A stretch of DNA of 64,000 nt, taken from the NCBI RefSeq assembly GCF_002159975.1, contig NZ_NFJR01000013.1, positions 1 through 64,000 of the forward strand, read 5' to 3'. The notes under the pieces were generated by a model. It was not told the DNA's origin. It did no database searches and was given only the letters and a program-made list of their open reading frames with translations. Shown piece by piece: positions 16,688 through 26,790 of this stretch. The DNA is from Barnesiella sp. An22 (GTDB taxonomy: Bacteria; Bacteroidota; Bacteroidia; Bacteroidales; Barnesiellaceae). The translations under genes were made by a program, and so were the position numbers. Positions within the stretch are counted from its first letter, which is position 1. Every line of letters begins with the position of its first letter.

Positions 16688-16703
16688 GAAAGGATACGAT
16701 GAT

Positions 16704-18167
16704 ATGAAAAATGTAGAAGAGTTATTATCGGGAATTACAGTGGTCGAGCGCAAGGGCGCGGCCGTGAGCGAGGTGTCGGGTGTGGAGTCGGACTCCCGCC
16801 AGGTAAAACCCGGCTACCTGTTTGTGGCTGTGCGCGGTGCGTCGGTCGATGGTCATACCTTTATCCCCCAGGCCATGGCACAGGGGGCCAAGGTGATTGT
16901 TTGTGAAGAGTTTCCCACCGAGCTGAATGGCGAGGTGTCGTATATAAAAGTCGATGACAGTGCGGTAGCTTTCGGCATGTTGGCCTCGGCCTGGTATGGC
17001 AATCCCTCGCGCGAGCTTACGCTGGTGGGGGTAACCGGTACCAACGGCAAGACGACCACGGCCACACTGCTGTACGAGATGTTCCGCTCGCTGGGTTACA
17101 AGGCGGGGCTCCTCTCGACGGTGTGCAACTACATCGATACGGTGAAGGTTCCCGCTACCCACACCACCCCCGACCCGTTGCATCTGCACCGTCTGTTGCG
17201 CGAGATGGTCGATGCCGGTTGCCAGTATGCCTTCATGGAGGTGAGTTCGCACTCGGCAGCCCAGCACCGCATTGCCGGGCTCGATTTCGACGGGGCCATC
17301 TTTACCAACCTGACACGCGACCACATCGACTATCACAAGACGGTAGAGGCCTATCTGAAGGCCAAGAAGTCATTCTTCGACGGACTGCCCGAGGGCTCTT
17401 TTGCCTTGACCAATATCGACGACAAGTCGGGCCTGGTGATGTTGCAGAACACGCGGGCCGAGAAGCATACCTACTCGTTGCGGACGATGGCCGACTTCAA
17501 GGCCCGGATCATCGAGAGCCGTATCGACGGCATGACCCTCGAAATCAACGGCAAGACGGTAGAGGTGATGTTCGTGGGCAAGTTCAATGCCTACAACCTG
17601 CTGGCCGTCTACGGAGCTACCTGTCTGCTGGGGCAGAACCCCGACGAGGTGTTGCGCAAGATGAGCCTGCTGGTGCCTGTGGCCGGGCGGTTCCAGACCC
17701 TGCACTCGTCGCGCGGATATACCGTAATCGTAGACTATGCACACACCCCCGATGCGCTGAACAATGTGCTTACCTCTATCCGTGAGGTGCTGGGCAACCG
17801 GGGACACATCATCACCGTGGTGGGTGCCGGCGGCAACCGCGACAAGGGCAAACGACCCATGATGGCCCGCGAAGCGGTGAACCTGAGCGACCGGGTGATT
17901 CTCACTTCCGACAATCCCCGCTTCGAGAATCCCAACGACATTCTCAACGACATGCTGGCCGGGCTCGATGCCGAGCAACGCCGCAAGACCTTGACCCAGG
18001 TGGACCGTCGCGAAGCCATTCGCACCGCCACACAGTTTGCCAATCCTGGCGATGTGATACTGGTGGCTGGCAAGGGGCATGAGGATTACCAGGAAATCGA
18101 GGGGGTAAAACACCACTTCGACGATAAGGAAGAGGTAGAAAAACTGTTTGCCGAAGAGCAGGCTTAA
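16704..18167 (+). CDS. murE: UDP-N-acetylmuramoyl-L-alanyl-D-glutamate--2,6-diaminopimelate ligase
   Basis: 487 residues with the three Mur ligase domains. ATP binding is shown by [18 protein letters not shown], the carbamoylated-lysine region follows ([17 protein letters not shown]), and the C-terminal substrate motif DNPRFENP contains DNPR, the signature for meso-diaminopimelate. It adds meso-DAP to the stem peptide in the cytoplasm. It follows ftsI by 16 bases and precedes mraY by 24 bases in the dcw operon. The meso-DAP signature agrees with Bacteroidales cell-wall chemistry. Confidence 0.96.
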   Translation: MKNVEELLSGITVVERKGAAVSEVSGVESDSRQVKPGYLFVAVRGASVDGHTFIPQAMAQGAKVIVCEEFPTELNGEVSYIKVDDSAVAFGMLASAWYGNPSRELTLVGVTGTNGKTTTATLLYEMFRSLGYKAGLLSTVCNYIDTVKVPATHTTPDPLHLHRLLREMVDAGCQYAFMEVSSHSAAQHRIAGLDFDGAIFTNLTRDHIDYHKTVEAYLKAKKSFFDGLPEGSFALTNIDDKSGLVMLQNTRAEKHTYSLRTMADFKARIIESRIDGMTLEINGKTVEVMFVGKFNAYNLLAVYGATCLLGQNPDEVLRKMSLLVPVAGRFQTLHSSRGYTVIVDYAHTPDALNNVLTSIREVLGNRGHIITVVGAGGNRDKGKRPMMAREAVNLSDRVILTSDNPRFENPNDILNDMLAGLDAEQRRKTLTQVDRREAIRTATQFANPGDVILVAGKGHEDYQEIEGVKHHFDDKEEVEKLFAEEQA

Positions 18168-18191
18168 CGACTAATTGCGAATAAAGAGACT

Positions 18192-19457
18192 ATGCTATAC
18201 TATCTGTTTCAATATCTCGAATCGATATTCGATATTCCGGGTGCACGACTGTTTTCGTACATTTCGTTCCGGTCGGTAGCCGCTTTTATCCTGTCGCTCT
18301 TCATTGCCACGATTATCGGTAGGCGCATTATCAACCGGTTGCAGTTGCGGCAAATCGGCGAGATTGTGCGCGACCTGGGGCTGGAAGGTCAGATGGCCAA
18401 AAAGGGTACCCCCACGATGGGAGGTATCATCATCATTATTGCCATACTGGTACCCTGTCTGTTGCTGGGTCGGCTGGGCAACATCTACATGATACTGATG
18501 CTCATCACCACCGTATGGCTGGGAGCCATAGGTTTCCTCGACGACTATATCAAGGTATTCAAAAAAGACAAGGAGGGGCTGCACGGACGGTTCAAGATTG
18601 TAGGTCAGGTGGGGCTGGGGCTCATCGTGGGATTTACGCTCTATCTGAGTCCCGATGTGGTGATTCGTGAAAATGTGGCCGTACAGGCTCCCGGTACCGA
18701 TACCGAGGTGGTCAAGTACGAATCTGAGAATATCAAGTCGACCCAGACGACCATCCCCTTCTTCAAAAACAATAACCTCGATTATGCCGACCTGGTGCCC
18801 TTCCTGGGCGAGCATGCCCAGACCGGCGGCTGGATTATCTTCATCCTGCTCACCATTTTTGTGGTGACTGCCGTATCGAACGGAGCCAACCTGACCGACG
18901 GTCTCGACGGTCTGGCTACGGGCACCTCGGCCATCATGGGGCTTACGCTGGGTATTCTGGCCTACCTGTCGGGTCACATAGCCTATGCCTCCTATTTAAA
19001 TATAATGTATATACCGGGCAGTGAAGAGCTGGTGGTGTTTGCCAGTGCTTTCATGGGGGCCACTATCGGCTTCCTGTGGTACAATGCTTATCCCGCCCAG
19101 GTATTCATGGGCGACACGGGCAGCCTCACGCTGGGCGGTATCATTGCCGTCTTTGCCTTGTGCATACACAAAGAGCTGCTTATCCCCATCTTGTGCGCTA
19201 TCTTCTTTGTCGAGGACCTGTCGGTAATGATGCAGGTCGCCTACTTCAAGATAACCAAGCGCAAGTATGGCGAGGGTCGCCGTATCTTCAAGATGACACC
19301 GTTGCACCACCATTTCCAGAAACCGGGAAATGCGGGTATCAACGCCTTGATACAAAAACCGCTGCAAGCTGTGCCCGAGTCGAAAATCGTTGTTCGGTTC
19401 TGGATTGTCTGTCTCATGCTGGCAGCTATTACCATAATTACGCTGAAAATGCGTTAG
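18192..19457 (+). CDS. mraY: Phospho-N-acetylmuramoyl-pentapeptide-transferase
   Basis: 421 residues with about ten membrane segments. Conserved MraY motifs are present: GTPTMGGI, the [14 protein letters not shown] catalytic Asp pair, [15 protein letters not shown] and MGDTGSL, and the MTPLHHHFQ histidine motif. It transfers phospho-MurNAc-pentapeptide to undecaprenyl phosphate, making lipid I at the inner membrane. It is about 60 residues longer than the E. coli enzyme because of an extra loop (around residues 160-200) between membrane segments, a feature common in Bacteroidetes. The neighbouring murE and murD complete the lipid I precursor pathway. Confidence 0.96.
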   Translation: MLYYLFQYLESIFDIPGARLFSYISFRSVAAFILSLFIATIIGRRIINRLQLRQIGEIVRDLGLEGQMAKKGTPTMGGIIIIIAILVPCLLLGRLGNIYMILMLITTVWLGAIGFLDDYIKVFKKDKEGLHGRFKIVGQVGLGLIVGFTLYLSPDVVIRENVAVQAPGTDTEVVKYESENIKSTQTTIPFFKNNNLDYADLVPFLGEHAQTGGWIIFILLTIFVVTAVSNGANLTDGLDGLATGTSAIMGLTLGILAYLSGHIAYASYLNIMYIPGSEELVVFASAFMGATIGFLWYNAYPAQVFMGDTGSLTLGGIIAVFALCIHKELLIPILCAIFFVEDLSVMMQVAYFKITKRKYGEGRRIFKMTPLHHHFQKPGNAGINALIQKPLQAVPESKIVVRFWIVCLMLAAITIITLKMR

Positions 19458-19472
19458 AAAGGTCGTTTCGAT

Positions 19473-20816
19473 ATGGAAAAGAAAAAGAGAATTGTAGTGT
19501 TGGGAGCTGGTGAGAGCGGTGCGGGAGCCGCCGTGCTGGCTCAGGTAAAGGGTTTCGATGTATTCGTTTCGGATATGTCGTCGATCAAAGACTCATATAA
19601 ACAGCAGCTCGACCACTACAGTATTGCGTGGGAAGAGGGTCACCATACCCCCGAGCTGATACTGAATGCCGACGAGGTAGTCAAGAGTCCCGGCATTCCC
19701 GAGAATGCCCCCATGATTGTGGCTCTGCGCGAGCGGAATATCCCCGTTATCTCCGAAATCGAGTTTGCCGGTCGCTATACGCATGCCCGTATGGTGTGCA
19801 TTACCGGCAGCAACGGCAAGACGACTACGACCCTGCTCACCTACCATATTCTGAAGAGTGCCGGGTTAAAGGTAGGCCTGGCCGGTAACGTGGGCAAGAG
19901 TCTGGCCCTGCAGGTGGCTACCTGCGACTACGACTACTACGTCATCGAGTTGAGCAGTTTCCAGCTCGACAACATGTACGACTTCAAGGCCAATATCGCC
20001 GTGCTGCTCAACATCACGCCCGACCACCTCGACCGCTACGACTACAAGATGGAGAACTATGTGAACGCCAAGTTCCGCATCATACGCAACCAGACCGAGG
20101 ACGACGCCTTTATCTACTGGAACGACGACCCCGTCATCAACGAGAAGCTGTCGACCCTCACCCTCCAGTCGCAACGCTACCCCTTTGCCGAGACGCACGA
20201 GCCCGGCACGCAGGCCTATACCGACCACGGGGAGCTGACGTTCGACACCCCCGAGGAGAAACTCACGATGAAGGCCGACGAACTGTCGCTGCACGGCCGC
20301 CACAACCTCTACAACTCGATGGCTGCCGGCCTGTCGGCCTGCCTGCTGAATGTGAAGAAGGAGACCATACGCAAGGCATTGAGCGACTTCGAGTCGGTAG
20401 AGCATCGGCTCGAACGGGTTGCTTCGGTGCGGGGTGTGCAGTTCATCAACGACTCGAAGGCTACGAATGTCAACTCGTGCTGGTATGCACTGGAAAGTAT
20501 GAAGACCCCCGTGGTGCTCATTCTGGGCGGCAAGGACAAGGGTAACGACTATACCGAAATCGAGCAGTTGGTGCGCGATAAGGTGAAGGCGCTGGTGTTC
20601 CTCGGGGTCGACAACAGCAAGTTGCATGCCTTCTTCGAGGGGAAGGTGCCCTATATCACCGAGGCCCGCTCGATGAAAGAGGCCGTAGACAAATCGTATG
20701 CCCTCGCTTCGCCGGGCGATACCGTGTTGCTGTCGCCCTGCTGTGCCAGCTTCGACCTGTTCAAAAGCTACGAGGACCGGGGCGACCAGTTCAAGGCGTG
20801 TGTAAGAGCTTTATAA
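19473..20816 (+). CDS. murD: UDP-N-acetylmuramoylalanine--D-glutamate ligase
   Basis: 447 residues. The N-terminal Rossmann domain binds the UDP-sugar (RIVVLGAGESGAG), the P-loop is CITGSNGKTTTTLLTYH, and ELSSFQLD and NITPDHLDRY are the conserved MurD motifs; the C-terminal INDSKATN and ILGGKDKG are also typical. It adds D-glutamate to UDP-MurNAc-L-Ala in the cytoplasm. The gene follows mraY after 15 bases and precedes ftsW after 12. Length is normal. Confidence 0.96.
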   Translation: MEKKKRIVVLGAGESGAGAAVLAQVKGFDVFVSDMSSIKDSYKQQLDHYSIAWEEGHHTPELILNADEVVKSPGIPENAPMIVALRERNIPVISEIEFAGRYTHARMVCITGSNGKTTTTLLTYHILKSAGLKVGLAGNVGKSLALQVATCDYDYYVIELSSFQLDNMYDFKANIAVLLNITPDHLDRYDYKMENYVNAKFRIIRNQTEDDAFIYWNDDPVINEKLSTLTLQSQRYPFAETHEPGTQAYTDHGELTFDTPEEKLTMKADELSLHGRHNLYNSMAAGLSACLLNVKKETIRKALSDFESVEHRLERVASVRGVQFINDSKATNVNSCWYALESMKTPVVLILGGKDKGNDYTEIEQLVRDKVKALVFLGVDNSKLHAFFEGKVPYITEARSMKEAVDKSYALASPGDTVLLSPCCASFDLFKSYEDRGDQFKACVRAL

Positions 20817-20828
20817 AACGAGAACGAA

Positions 20829-22109
20829 ATGATGAAAGAAGAGGCAGTTGAGAAACCGAGGAGGAGCGATCCCTACATTTGGGGCATCATCATCATCCTG
20901 TATATCGTTTCGGTGGTCGAGGTATATAGTGCCATCAGCCGGGAGATTACGGGAGGCGATGTCTATACCCCTATTATCAAGCATGTGTTGCTCCTCTTTT
21001 CGGGATTCCTGATAACCTATGTGACCTCGAGGGTGCACTACAAGTGGTTCAAGGTGATGGCCTACCTGATGATACCGGCGACCATCGTCTTGCTGGTGAG
21101 CATCCTTCTCTGGGGCGATACGCTCAATGGTGCCAAGCGTACCATCCCGGTGATGGGTATTTCGCTGCAAGGCTCGGAGGTGGCCAAGGTCACCATCGTG
21201 CTGGCCATGGCAACCGTGCTGGCCAAATCGCAAATCAAGCGAGGGGTGAACACGAAGGGGGTGGTGCTGGTCGTGGTGCTGGTGACCATCTTCAGCGGTC
21301 TGCTGTTTACCCAGGGGCTCACCAACACGTTGCTGTTTATCGGCATCAGCGTGTGCATGATGCTGATAGGCGGTGTGGAGTGGTACAAGTTGGGCATTAT
21401 CTTTCTGGTCTATCTCGTCCTGGCACTGGCCGTGATGCAGGCCAAGGATATTCTGACCGAGAGTGAACTCTTCAACAAGCAGGAACAGACGGTCCAGGAT
21501 GGTGAGAAGAAAGATGTGCTTATCCAGCGAAGCTCTACGTGGAAGAGCCGGTTGGAAGACTTCTTCGACTCGACACCCGAGTATGAGAAAGAGACGACCG
21601 ATGCCAACCGTCAGGAGCACCGGGCCGCCATGGCGATGGCCCACGGAGGCATTACCGGCGTAGGACCCGGCAACAGCCGGGAGGCCTCGCGGCTGCCGTT
21701 GGCCTTCTCCGATTACATCTATGCCATCATCATCGAAGACCTGGGCTTTGTGGTCGGCGGGGTAGGGCTCTTGCTGGTCTACCTCATGATTCTGGCGCGG
21801 GCGGGGCTCATTGCCCGGCGGTGCACCAAAGCCTTCCCGGCCCTGCTGGTGATGGGTATGGCGGTGATGATTGTGTTGCAGGCTCTCTTCAACATGGCTA
21901 TCGTGGTAGGGGTATTCCCGGTTTCGGGTCAGCCGCTGCCGCTCATCAGTAAGGGTGGAACCTCGATATGGATGATGAGCTTTGCCTTCGGGGTCATGCT
22001 CAGCGTGAGCCGGTATGCCGTGAAAGATACAGGAGCAAATATAAAGTCGGAACGGGAGAGCGGTTTGCCCGAAGATTTGCAGGCCGCCAATCCCACCAAT
22101 TTAGCATAA
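20829..22109 (+). CDS. ftsW: Septal peptidoglycan glycosyltransferase FtsW (SEDS family)
   Basis: 426 residues with about nine to ten membrane segments. SEDS motifs are visible, including GSEVAKVTIVLAMA (the R/K-containing loop region), SDYIYAIIIEDLGFVVG with the conserved acidic residues, and the C-terminal PVSGQPLPLISKGGTS. FtsW polymerises lipid II at the septum together with FtsI. A hydrophilic insert of about 60 residues (around 205-265, with GVGPGNSREASRLPLAFSDY at its end) is the large periplasmic loop. The gene lies between murD and murG; murG follows after 7 bases with AAGGAGG before its ATG. Confidence 0.94.
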   Translation: MMKEEAVEKPRRSDPYIWGIIIILYIVSVVEVYSAISREITGGDVYTPIIKHVLLLFSGFLITYVTSRVHYKWFKVMAYLMIPATIVLLVSILLWGDTLNGAKRTIPVMGISLQGSEVAKVTIVLAMATVLAKSQIKRGVNTKGVVLVVVLVTIFSGLLFTQGLTNTLLFIGISVCMMLIGGVEWYKLGIIFLVYLVLALAVMQAKDILTESELFNKQEQTVQDGEKKDVLIQRSSTWKSRLEDFFDSTPEYEKETTDANRQEHRAAMAMAHGGITGVGPGNSREASRLPLAFSDYIYAIIIEDLGFVVGGVGLLLVYLMILARAGLIARRCTKAFPALLVMGMAVMIVLQALFNMAIVVGVFPVSGQPLPLISKGGTSIWMMSFAFGVMLSVSRYAVKDTGANIKSERESGLPEDLQAANPTNLA

Positions 22110-22116
22110 GGAGGCT

Positions 22117-23232
22117 ATGATGAAACGAGCAATCAGAGTATTGATAAGCGGCGGTGGTACCGGGGGGCACATCTTCCCCGCCATATCCATTGCTAATGCG
22201 ATAAAGGCCCGTTGCCCCGAGGCCGACATCTTGTTTGTCGGGGCCGAGAACCGGATGGAGATGGAGAAGGTACCGGCTGCCGGATACCGCATCGAAGGGC
22301 TTCCCGTGAGCGGCTTCAACCGCAGCAACCTGCTGGCCAACTTCAAGGTGTTGTGGCGGTTGGGCAAGAGCCTGCGGCTGGCCCGCCAGATTGTGCGCGG
22401 GTTCAACCCCGATATTGCCGTGGGCGTAGGCGGTTATGCCAGCGGTCCCACGCTGTGGGCGGCAGCCCGCCGGGGGGTGCCCACCCTCATTCAGGAGCAG
22501 AACTCCTATGCGGGTGTCACCAACAAACTGCTGGCTTCGAAGGCGCATACCATCTGTGTGGCCTATGAGGGGATGGAGCGGTTTTTCCCCGCCGGTAAAA
22601 TAGTGCTTACGGGGAACCCCGTGCGGCAGGACTTGTGCAACGACCGGCTCACTCGCGACGAGGCGTTCGACTTCTTCGGGCTCGACCCGCACAAGAAGAC
22701 CATTCTGCTCATCGGCGGCAGTCTGGGGGCTCTCACCCTCAACACGGCCGTTGTCGAGTCTATCCCCGAAATCGTGAAGAGCGGCGTGCAGTTTATCTGG
22801 CAGTGCGGCAAGCGGTTCGACGAGAAGGCCCGCGCCGCATTGAAGGCGGCGGGCGACCCGGCCTGCATCAAACAGATGCCCTTTATAGCTCGCATGGACT
22901 TGGCCTACAAGGCTGCCGACCTGGTGATTTCGCGGGCCGGAGCCAGCTCTATCTCGGAGCTCTGCCTGTTGGGTAAGCCGGCCATTCTGGTACCTTCGCC
23001 CAATGTAGCCGAAGACCACCAGACCAAGAATGCCGAGGCCCTCTCGTCGAAGGGAGCCGCCATTCTGGTGCGCGACGCCGAGGCCCGTCAGCGGTTGATG
23101 CCCTGCGCCCTCTCGGTGGTGAACGACGAGGATTGTCTGGAGTCGATGAGCCGGCAGATTTCGAAACTGGCTCAGCGCGATTCGGCCGCGCGTATTGCCG
23201 ATATAATATTTGACATAGTCGATAAAAAATGA
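22117..23232 (+). CDS. murG: UDP-N-acetylglucosamine--lipid I N-acetylglucosaminyltransferase
   Basis: 371 residues of the GT28 family. The N-terminal glycine-rich loop GGGTGGHIFPAISIANAI, the second G-loop LIGGSLGALTLN and the UDP-GlcNAc-binding SRAGASSISELCLLGKPAILVP are present. It adds GlcNAc to lipid I on the cytoplasmic face of the membrane, making lipid II. The start is well supported by AAGGAGG 6 bases upstream; a second ATG follows immediately. The stop overlaps the murC ATG by 4 bases. Confidence 0.96.
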   Translation: MMKRAIRVLISGGGTGGHIFPAISIANAIKARCPEADILFVGAENRMEMEKVPAAGYRIEGLPVSGFNRSNLLANFKVLWRLGKSLRLARQIVRGFNPDIAVGVGGYASGPTLWAAARRGVPTLIQEQNSYAGVTNKLLASKAHTICVAYEGMERFFPAGKIVLTGNPVRQDLCNDRLTRDEAFDFFGLDPHKKTILLIGGSLGALTLNTAVVESIPEIVKSGVQFIWQCGKRFDEKARAALKAAGDPACIKQMPFIARMDLAYKAADLVISRAGASSISELCLLGKPAILVPSPNVAEDHQTKNAEALSSKGAAILVRDAEARQRLMPCALSVVNDEDCLESMSRQISKLAQRDSAARIADIIFDIVDKK

Positions 23233-24599
23233 AACAGTACAGTTCGCTTTATTTCATAGGTGCCGGCGGCATAGGTATGAGTGCGCTGGTGCGTTATTTC
23301 CTGGCAAAGGGATACCGGGTGGCCGGTTACGACCGCACCTCGTCGCCCCTGACCGAAGCCTTGCAGAGCGAGGGGCTCGAGATTGTCTATGACGAGTCGG
23401 TCGACCTCATCCCCGACTATTGCCGCGACCCGAAAACGACGCTCGTCGTCTATACCCCGGCCATTCCCGCCACACATGCCGGGCTGGTCTACTTCAGAGA
23501 GCACGGCTTCAAGGTGGTGAAACGGGCCGAGCTGCTGGGGCTCATCACCCAGTCGAGCAAGGGGCTTTGCTTCTCGGGTACGCACGGCAAGACGACCACC
23601 TCGAGCATGGCGGCCCACATCTTTCACGAGTCGCCCATCGGGTGCAACGCCTTTCTGGGCGGTATCCTGCGCAACTACAACAGCAACCTCATCCTGTCGG
23701 ACCACTCGCCCTTTACGGTAATCGAGGCCGACGAGTACGACCGTTCGTTCCACTGGTTGCACCCCTATATGGCGGTGGTGACGGCTACCGACCCCGACCA
23801 CCTCGACATCTACGGTACCGAGGAGGCCTATCTCGAGAGCTTCGCACACTTCACCTCGCTCATCCAGCCGGGTGGCTGTCTGGTCATCAAGAAGGGTATC
23901 AAGCTGGTGCCCCGTGTGCAGGAGGGGGTGAAGGTCTACACCTATTCGGCCCGCGACGGCGGCGATTTCCACGCCGATAATATCCGGGTGGGCAACGGTA
24001 CGATTCTCTTCGACTTCGTAGCCCCCGACGGTGTGGTGACCGATGTCGAGCTGGGTGTCCCCGTCGACATCAACATCGAGAATGCCGTGGCCGCCATGGC
24101 CATAGCCCGGTTGAACGGGGTGGCCGACGACGACATGCGGCGGGCCATGGCCTCGTTCAAGGGAGCCAAGCGGCGGTTCGAGTTCTGGGTGAAACGCGAC
24201 GACCGCGTGATGATAGACGATTATGCCCATCACCCCGACGAGCTGAAAGCCAGTATCCGTTCGGTACGGGCCCTCTATCCCGGGCGTAAACTCACGGTTA
24301 TCTTCCAGCCCCACCTGTATAGTCGCACCCGCGATTTTGCGCCCCAGTTTGCCGAGGCGCTGTCGATGGCCGACCAGGTGATACTGCTCGATATTTATCC
24401 GGCTCGCGAATTGCCTATACCGGGAGTCACGTCGCAACTTATTTTCGACCGGATAACATGCAGAGATAAAGAACTTTGTTTGCGCGAAAAGTTGTTAGAA
24501 CGGATAAAAGAGTGTAACTTTGACATTTTATTGACGATGGGAGCCGGCGATATAGATCGTCTGCTTCCCGAGATAGCATCAATCGTGGAGGCAAAATGA
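23229..24599 (+). CDS. murC: UDP-N-acetylmuramate--L-alanine ligase
   Basis: 456 residues. FIGAGGIGMSALVRYFL is the N-terminal nucleotide-sugar domain, FSGTHGKTTTSSMAAHIF the P-loop, EADEYDRSF and TATDPDHLDIYG the conserved central motifs, and DDYAHHPDE the C-terminal Mur signature. It ligates L-alanine to UDP-MurNAc, the first stem-peptide step. Order in the cluster (after murG, before ftsQ) is as usual. Both ends overlap their neighbours by 4 bases (ATGA), indicating coupled translation. Confidence 0.96.
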   Translation: MKQYSSLYFIGAGGIGMSALVRYFLAKGYRVAGYDRTSSPLTEALQSEGLEIVYDESVDLIPDYCRDPKTTLVVYTPAIPATHAGLVYFREHGFKVVKRAELLGLITQSSKGLCFSGTHGKTTTSSMAAHIFHESPIGCNAFLGGILRNYNSNLILSDHSPFTVIEADEYDRSFHWLHPYMAVVTATDPDHLDIYGTEEAYLESFAHFTSLIQPGGCLVIKKGIKLVPRVQEGVKVYTYSARDGGDFHADNIRVGNGTILFDFVAPDGVVTDVELGVPVDINIENAVAAMAIARLNGVADDDMRRAMASFKGAKRRFEFWVKRDDRVMIDDYAHHPDELKASIRSVRALYPGRKLTVIFQPHLYSRTRDFAPQFAEALSMADQVILLDIYPARELPIPGVTSQLIFDRITCRDKELCLREKLLERIKECNFDILLTMGAGDIDRLLPEIASIVEAK

Positions 24600-25333
24600 A
24601 GGTCTTGTTGAGATTTCTGTTGATGGTAGTGCTTGTGGTCTACCTGTTTGTCGCGTTCTTTGTCCTCCGCTCGCATGCGGCCGAGGAGAAGTGTCTCGAC
24701 TTGCAGGTCGAGGTCCTGGACAGTGCTACGCATCACTATATCTCACCGGCCGATGTATATAGATATATCGAAGAGTACGATTTGGACCCCTGCGGAAAAC
24801 CGATGGGGGAGGTCAATACCGAAGATATGGAGCGAACCCTCATGCTGAATGGCGTGTTAGGTTCGGTCGAGTGTTACAAGGAGGTAGGGGGCACCGTGTG
24901 TGTGAAGGTAACCCAGCGCATTCCCGTAATGCGGGTGATGGCCAATGGCAGCAACTATTACGTCGATACCGAAGGGCATCGCATTGTTGCCGTGGCGCAG
25001 TATCGCACCCCGTTGCCTCTGGTGACCGGGCAGGTAGACAGTACGCTGACCTATCTCGACCTGTTGCCGATGGCCCGGTATATTTACGGGCATCCTTTTT
25101 GGAATGCTCAGATTGAACAAATTTATGTCAATGAGCGTCATGAAGTGGAGTTGGTGCCCCGGGTCGGCAAGCAGACGATTCTGCTGGGCTCGGTGGAGGA
25201 TTATGAGACGAAGTTCGACAATCTGATGCTGGTTTATAAGGATGTATTCAGCAAGACCGGTTGGACGATGTACGACACCGTTTCACTGAAGTTTAAGAAT
25301 CAGGTGGTTTGTACGCGTAGAAAAAAGTGGTGA
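24596..25333 (+). CDS. ftsQ: Cell division protein FtsQ
   Basis: 245 residues with a very short cytoplasmic N-terminus, one membrane segment (FLLMVVLVVYLFVAFFVL), and a periplasmic part beginning with a POTRA-like domain (about 40-110, including the HHYISPADVYRYIEEYDL segment) followed by a beta domain. FtsQ organises the FtsQLB complex and recruits later division proteins. The gene is short but normal for Bacteroidetes. It overlaps murC by 4 bases and precedes ftsA by 23 bases. Confidence 0.9.
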   Translation: MKVLLRFLLMVVLVVYLFVAFFVLRSHAAEEKCLDLQVEVLDSATHHYISPADVYRYIEEYDLDPCGKPMGEVNTEDMERTLMLNGVLGSVECYKEVGGTVCVKVTQRIPVMRVMANGSNYYVDTEGHRIVAVAQYRTPLPLVTGQVDSTLTYLDLLPMARYIYGHPFWNAQIEQIYVNERHEVELVPRVGKQTILLGSVEDYETKFDNLMLVYKDVFSKTGWTMYDTVSLKFKNQVVCTRRKKW

Positions 25334-25356
25334 AATAAAAACTAATAGAGAAAGAT

Positions 25357-26778
25357 ATGGATACGGAGAGATACATAGTAGCTATTGAGATCGGGAGCTC
25401 GAAGATAAGAGGAGCCATAGCAACCCGTTCTCTCAAGGGGGTTGTTACTGTGCTTGGCGTAGATACCGAATCGTTGAGCGGGAGTGTGAAACGCGGTTTC
25501 GTGGTTCGCCCCGACGAAGTATCGGCAAAAATCAGACGCCTGATAGTCAAACTGAGTAACCGCATAGGGACCTCGAAGAAGATCAAGCAGGTCTATGTCG
25601 GCATCAGCGGTCAGTCGCTCCATGCCGAGGATCATCTGATCAGCCGCGATTATCCCGAGGGTACGCTCATCAACGAAGATATAATCAAACACCTGCAGGA
25701 GGAGGCCCGCGAGATGCCTATCGCCGGAGCCGATATTCTGGAGGTGGTTCGCACCGAAGTGACGGTCGACGATCAGCCGCGCATCGGTCGGGAAGAGCTG
25801 GTTGGCTCGAGCCTGAAGATGGGCGTGAAGCTGATTGTGGCCCGCGACGAACTCAAGAAAAGTGCCGCCCGCTGTTTCCAAGGCGATTTGACGGTGGCTC
25901 ATTATATACCCACGGCCCTCTCGACCGCCTATGTGGCCTTGAGCAACGAGGAGCGTCAGGCCGGTGTCATGCTGGTCGATTTTGGGGCCGACACGACTAC
26001 CGTCTCGATTTACAAGGATGGATTCTTGCGTTACCTCTCGACCATACCGCTGGGCGGGCAGAACATCACGCGCGACATTATGACGCTGAACGTGACGGCT
26101 GCCGAGGCCGAGTCGTTCAAGATTCGTTTGGGTTCGGCCAAGATGGTGGGCGAGGAGTCGAACATTACACTGCGCGGCGAGAGCGGTTCGGAAATCAAGA
26201 GCCTCGACCTCTCGAAGGTGGTCAAGGCTCGTATCGAAGAGATTGTGGCCAACGTGAACGCACACTTCGATTATGCCAAGTGCGACCGCAAGAGCCTGGG
26301 CGCCGGCATGGTGATTGTGGGCGGAGCCTCCAAGCTCTCCAACCTCACCGAGCTCCTGGCCGAGAAGTGCGACATCAAGGTTCGCAAGGGTGCCCTCCGT
26401 CAGGATATGTTGCTCGACGTAGCTTCGCAATCGAAGAGCGCCGACTATCTGCAGATATTGGGCCTGCTCTATTCGGGTCGTGAAAACTGCGTGGAGGTAA
26501 TAGCCCGGCCGGCTGCGACCCCCGAGGTGGAGCCGCAGGTCGAGGAGGAAGAGGAACCCGTAGACCCGAGAGAGCAACGGGCTCGCGAAAAAGAGGAACA
26601 GGAGCGTCGCAAACGGGCCGAGAAGGAGCGCCGCAAACGCGAAGCCGAAGAGGCCAAGAAACGCGAGAAAGAGCGTAAGGAAAAGGAGAAAGCCAACAAG
26701 CCCGGCTTATTCGGTAAGTTGAGAGATATGGTCAAGAAGGCCGAGACTCTGCTCGATGATGAAAACGATAACTATTAA
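25357..26778 (+). CDS. ftsA: Cell division protein FtsA with a charged C-terminal extension
   Basis: 473 residues. Actin-fold motifs include AIEIGSSKIRGAI (phosphate 1), LVDFGADTTTVSIYKDG (phosphate 2) and VIVGGASKLSNLTELL (adenosine). FtsA links FtsZ to the membrane. After about residue 385 the protein continues with an acidic stretch (EVEEEEEPVD region) and then about 50 residues almost entirely Arg, Lys and Glu (for example REKEEQERRKRAEKERRKRE), predicted as one long charged helix, before a short hydrophobic-amphipathic end (PGLFGKLRDMVKKAETLL) that is the likely membrane-targeting helix. The helix is longer than in E. coli FtsA. ftsZ follows 12 bases later. Confidence 0.94.
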   Translation: MDTERYIVAIEIGSSKIRGAIATRSLKGVVTVLGVDTESLSGSVKRGFVVRPDEVSAKIRRLIVKLSNRIGTSKKIKQVYVGISGQSLHAEDHLISRDYPEGTLINEDIIKHLQEEAREMPIAGADILEVVRTEVTVDDQPRIGREELVGSSLKMGVKLIVARDELKKSAARCFQGDLTVAHYIPTALSTAYVALSNEERQAGVMLVDFGADTTTVSIYKDGFLRYLSTIPLGGQNITRDIMTLNVTAAEAESFKIRLGSAKMVGEESNITLRGESGSEIKSLDLSKVVKARIEEIVANVNAHFDYAKCDRKSLGAGMVIVGGASKLSNLTELLAEKCDIKVRKGALRQDMLLDVASQSKSADYLQILGLLYSGRENCVEVIARPAATPEVEPQVEEEEEPVDPREQRAREKEEQERRKRAEKERRKREAEEAKKREKERKEKEKANKPGLFGKLRDMVKKAETLLDDENDNY

Positions 26779-26790
26779 AAGAAGAAGGTT

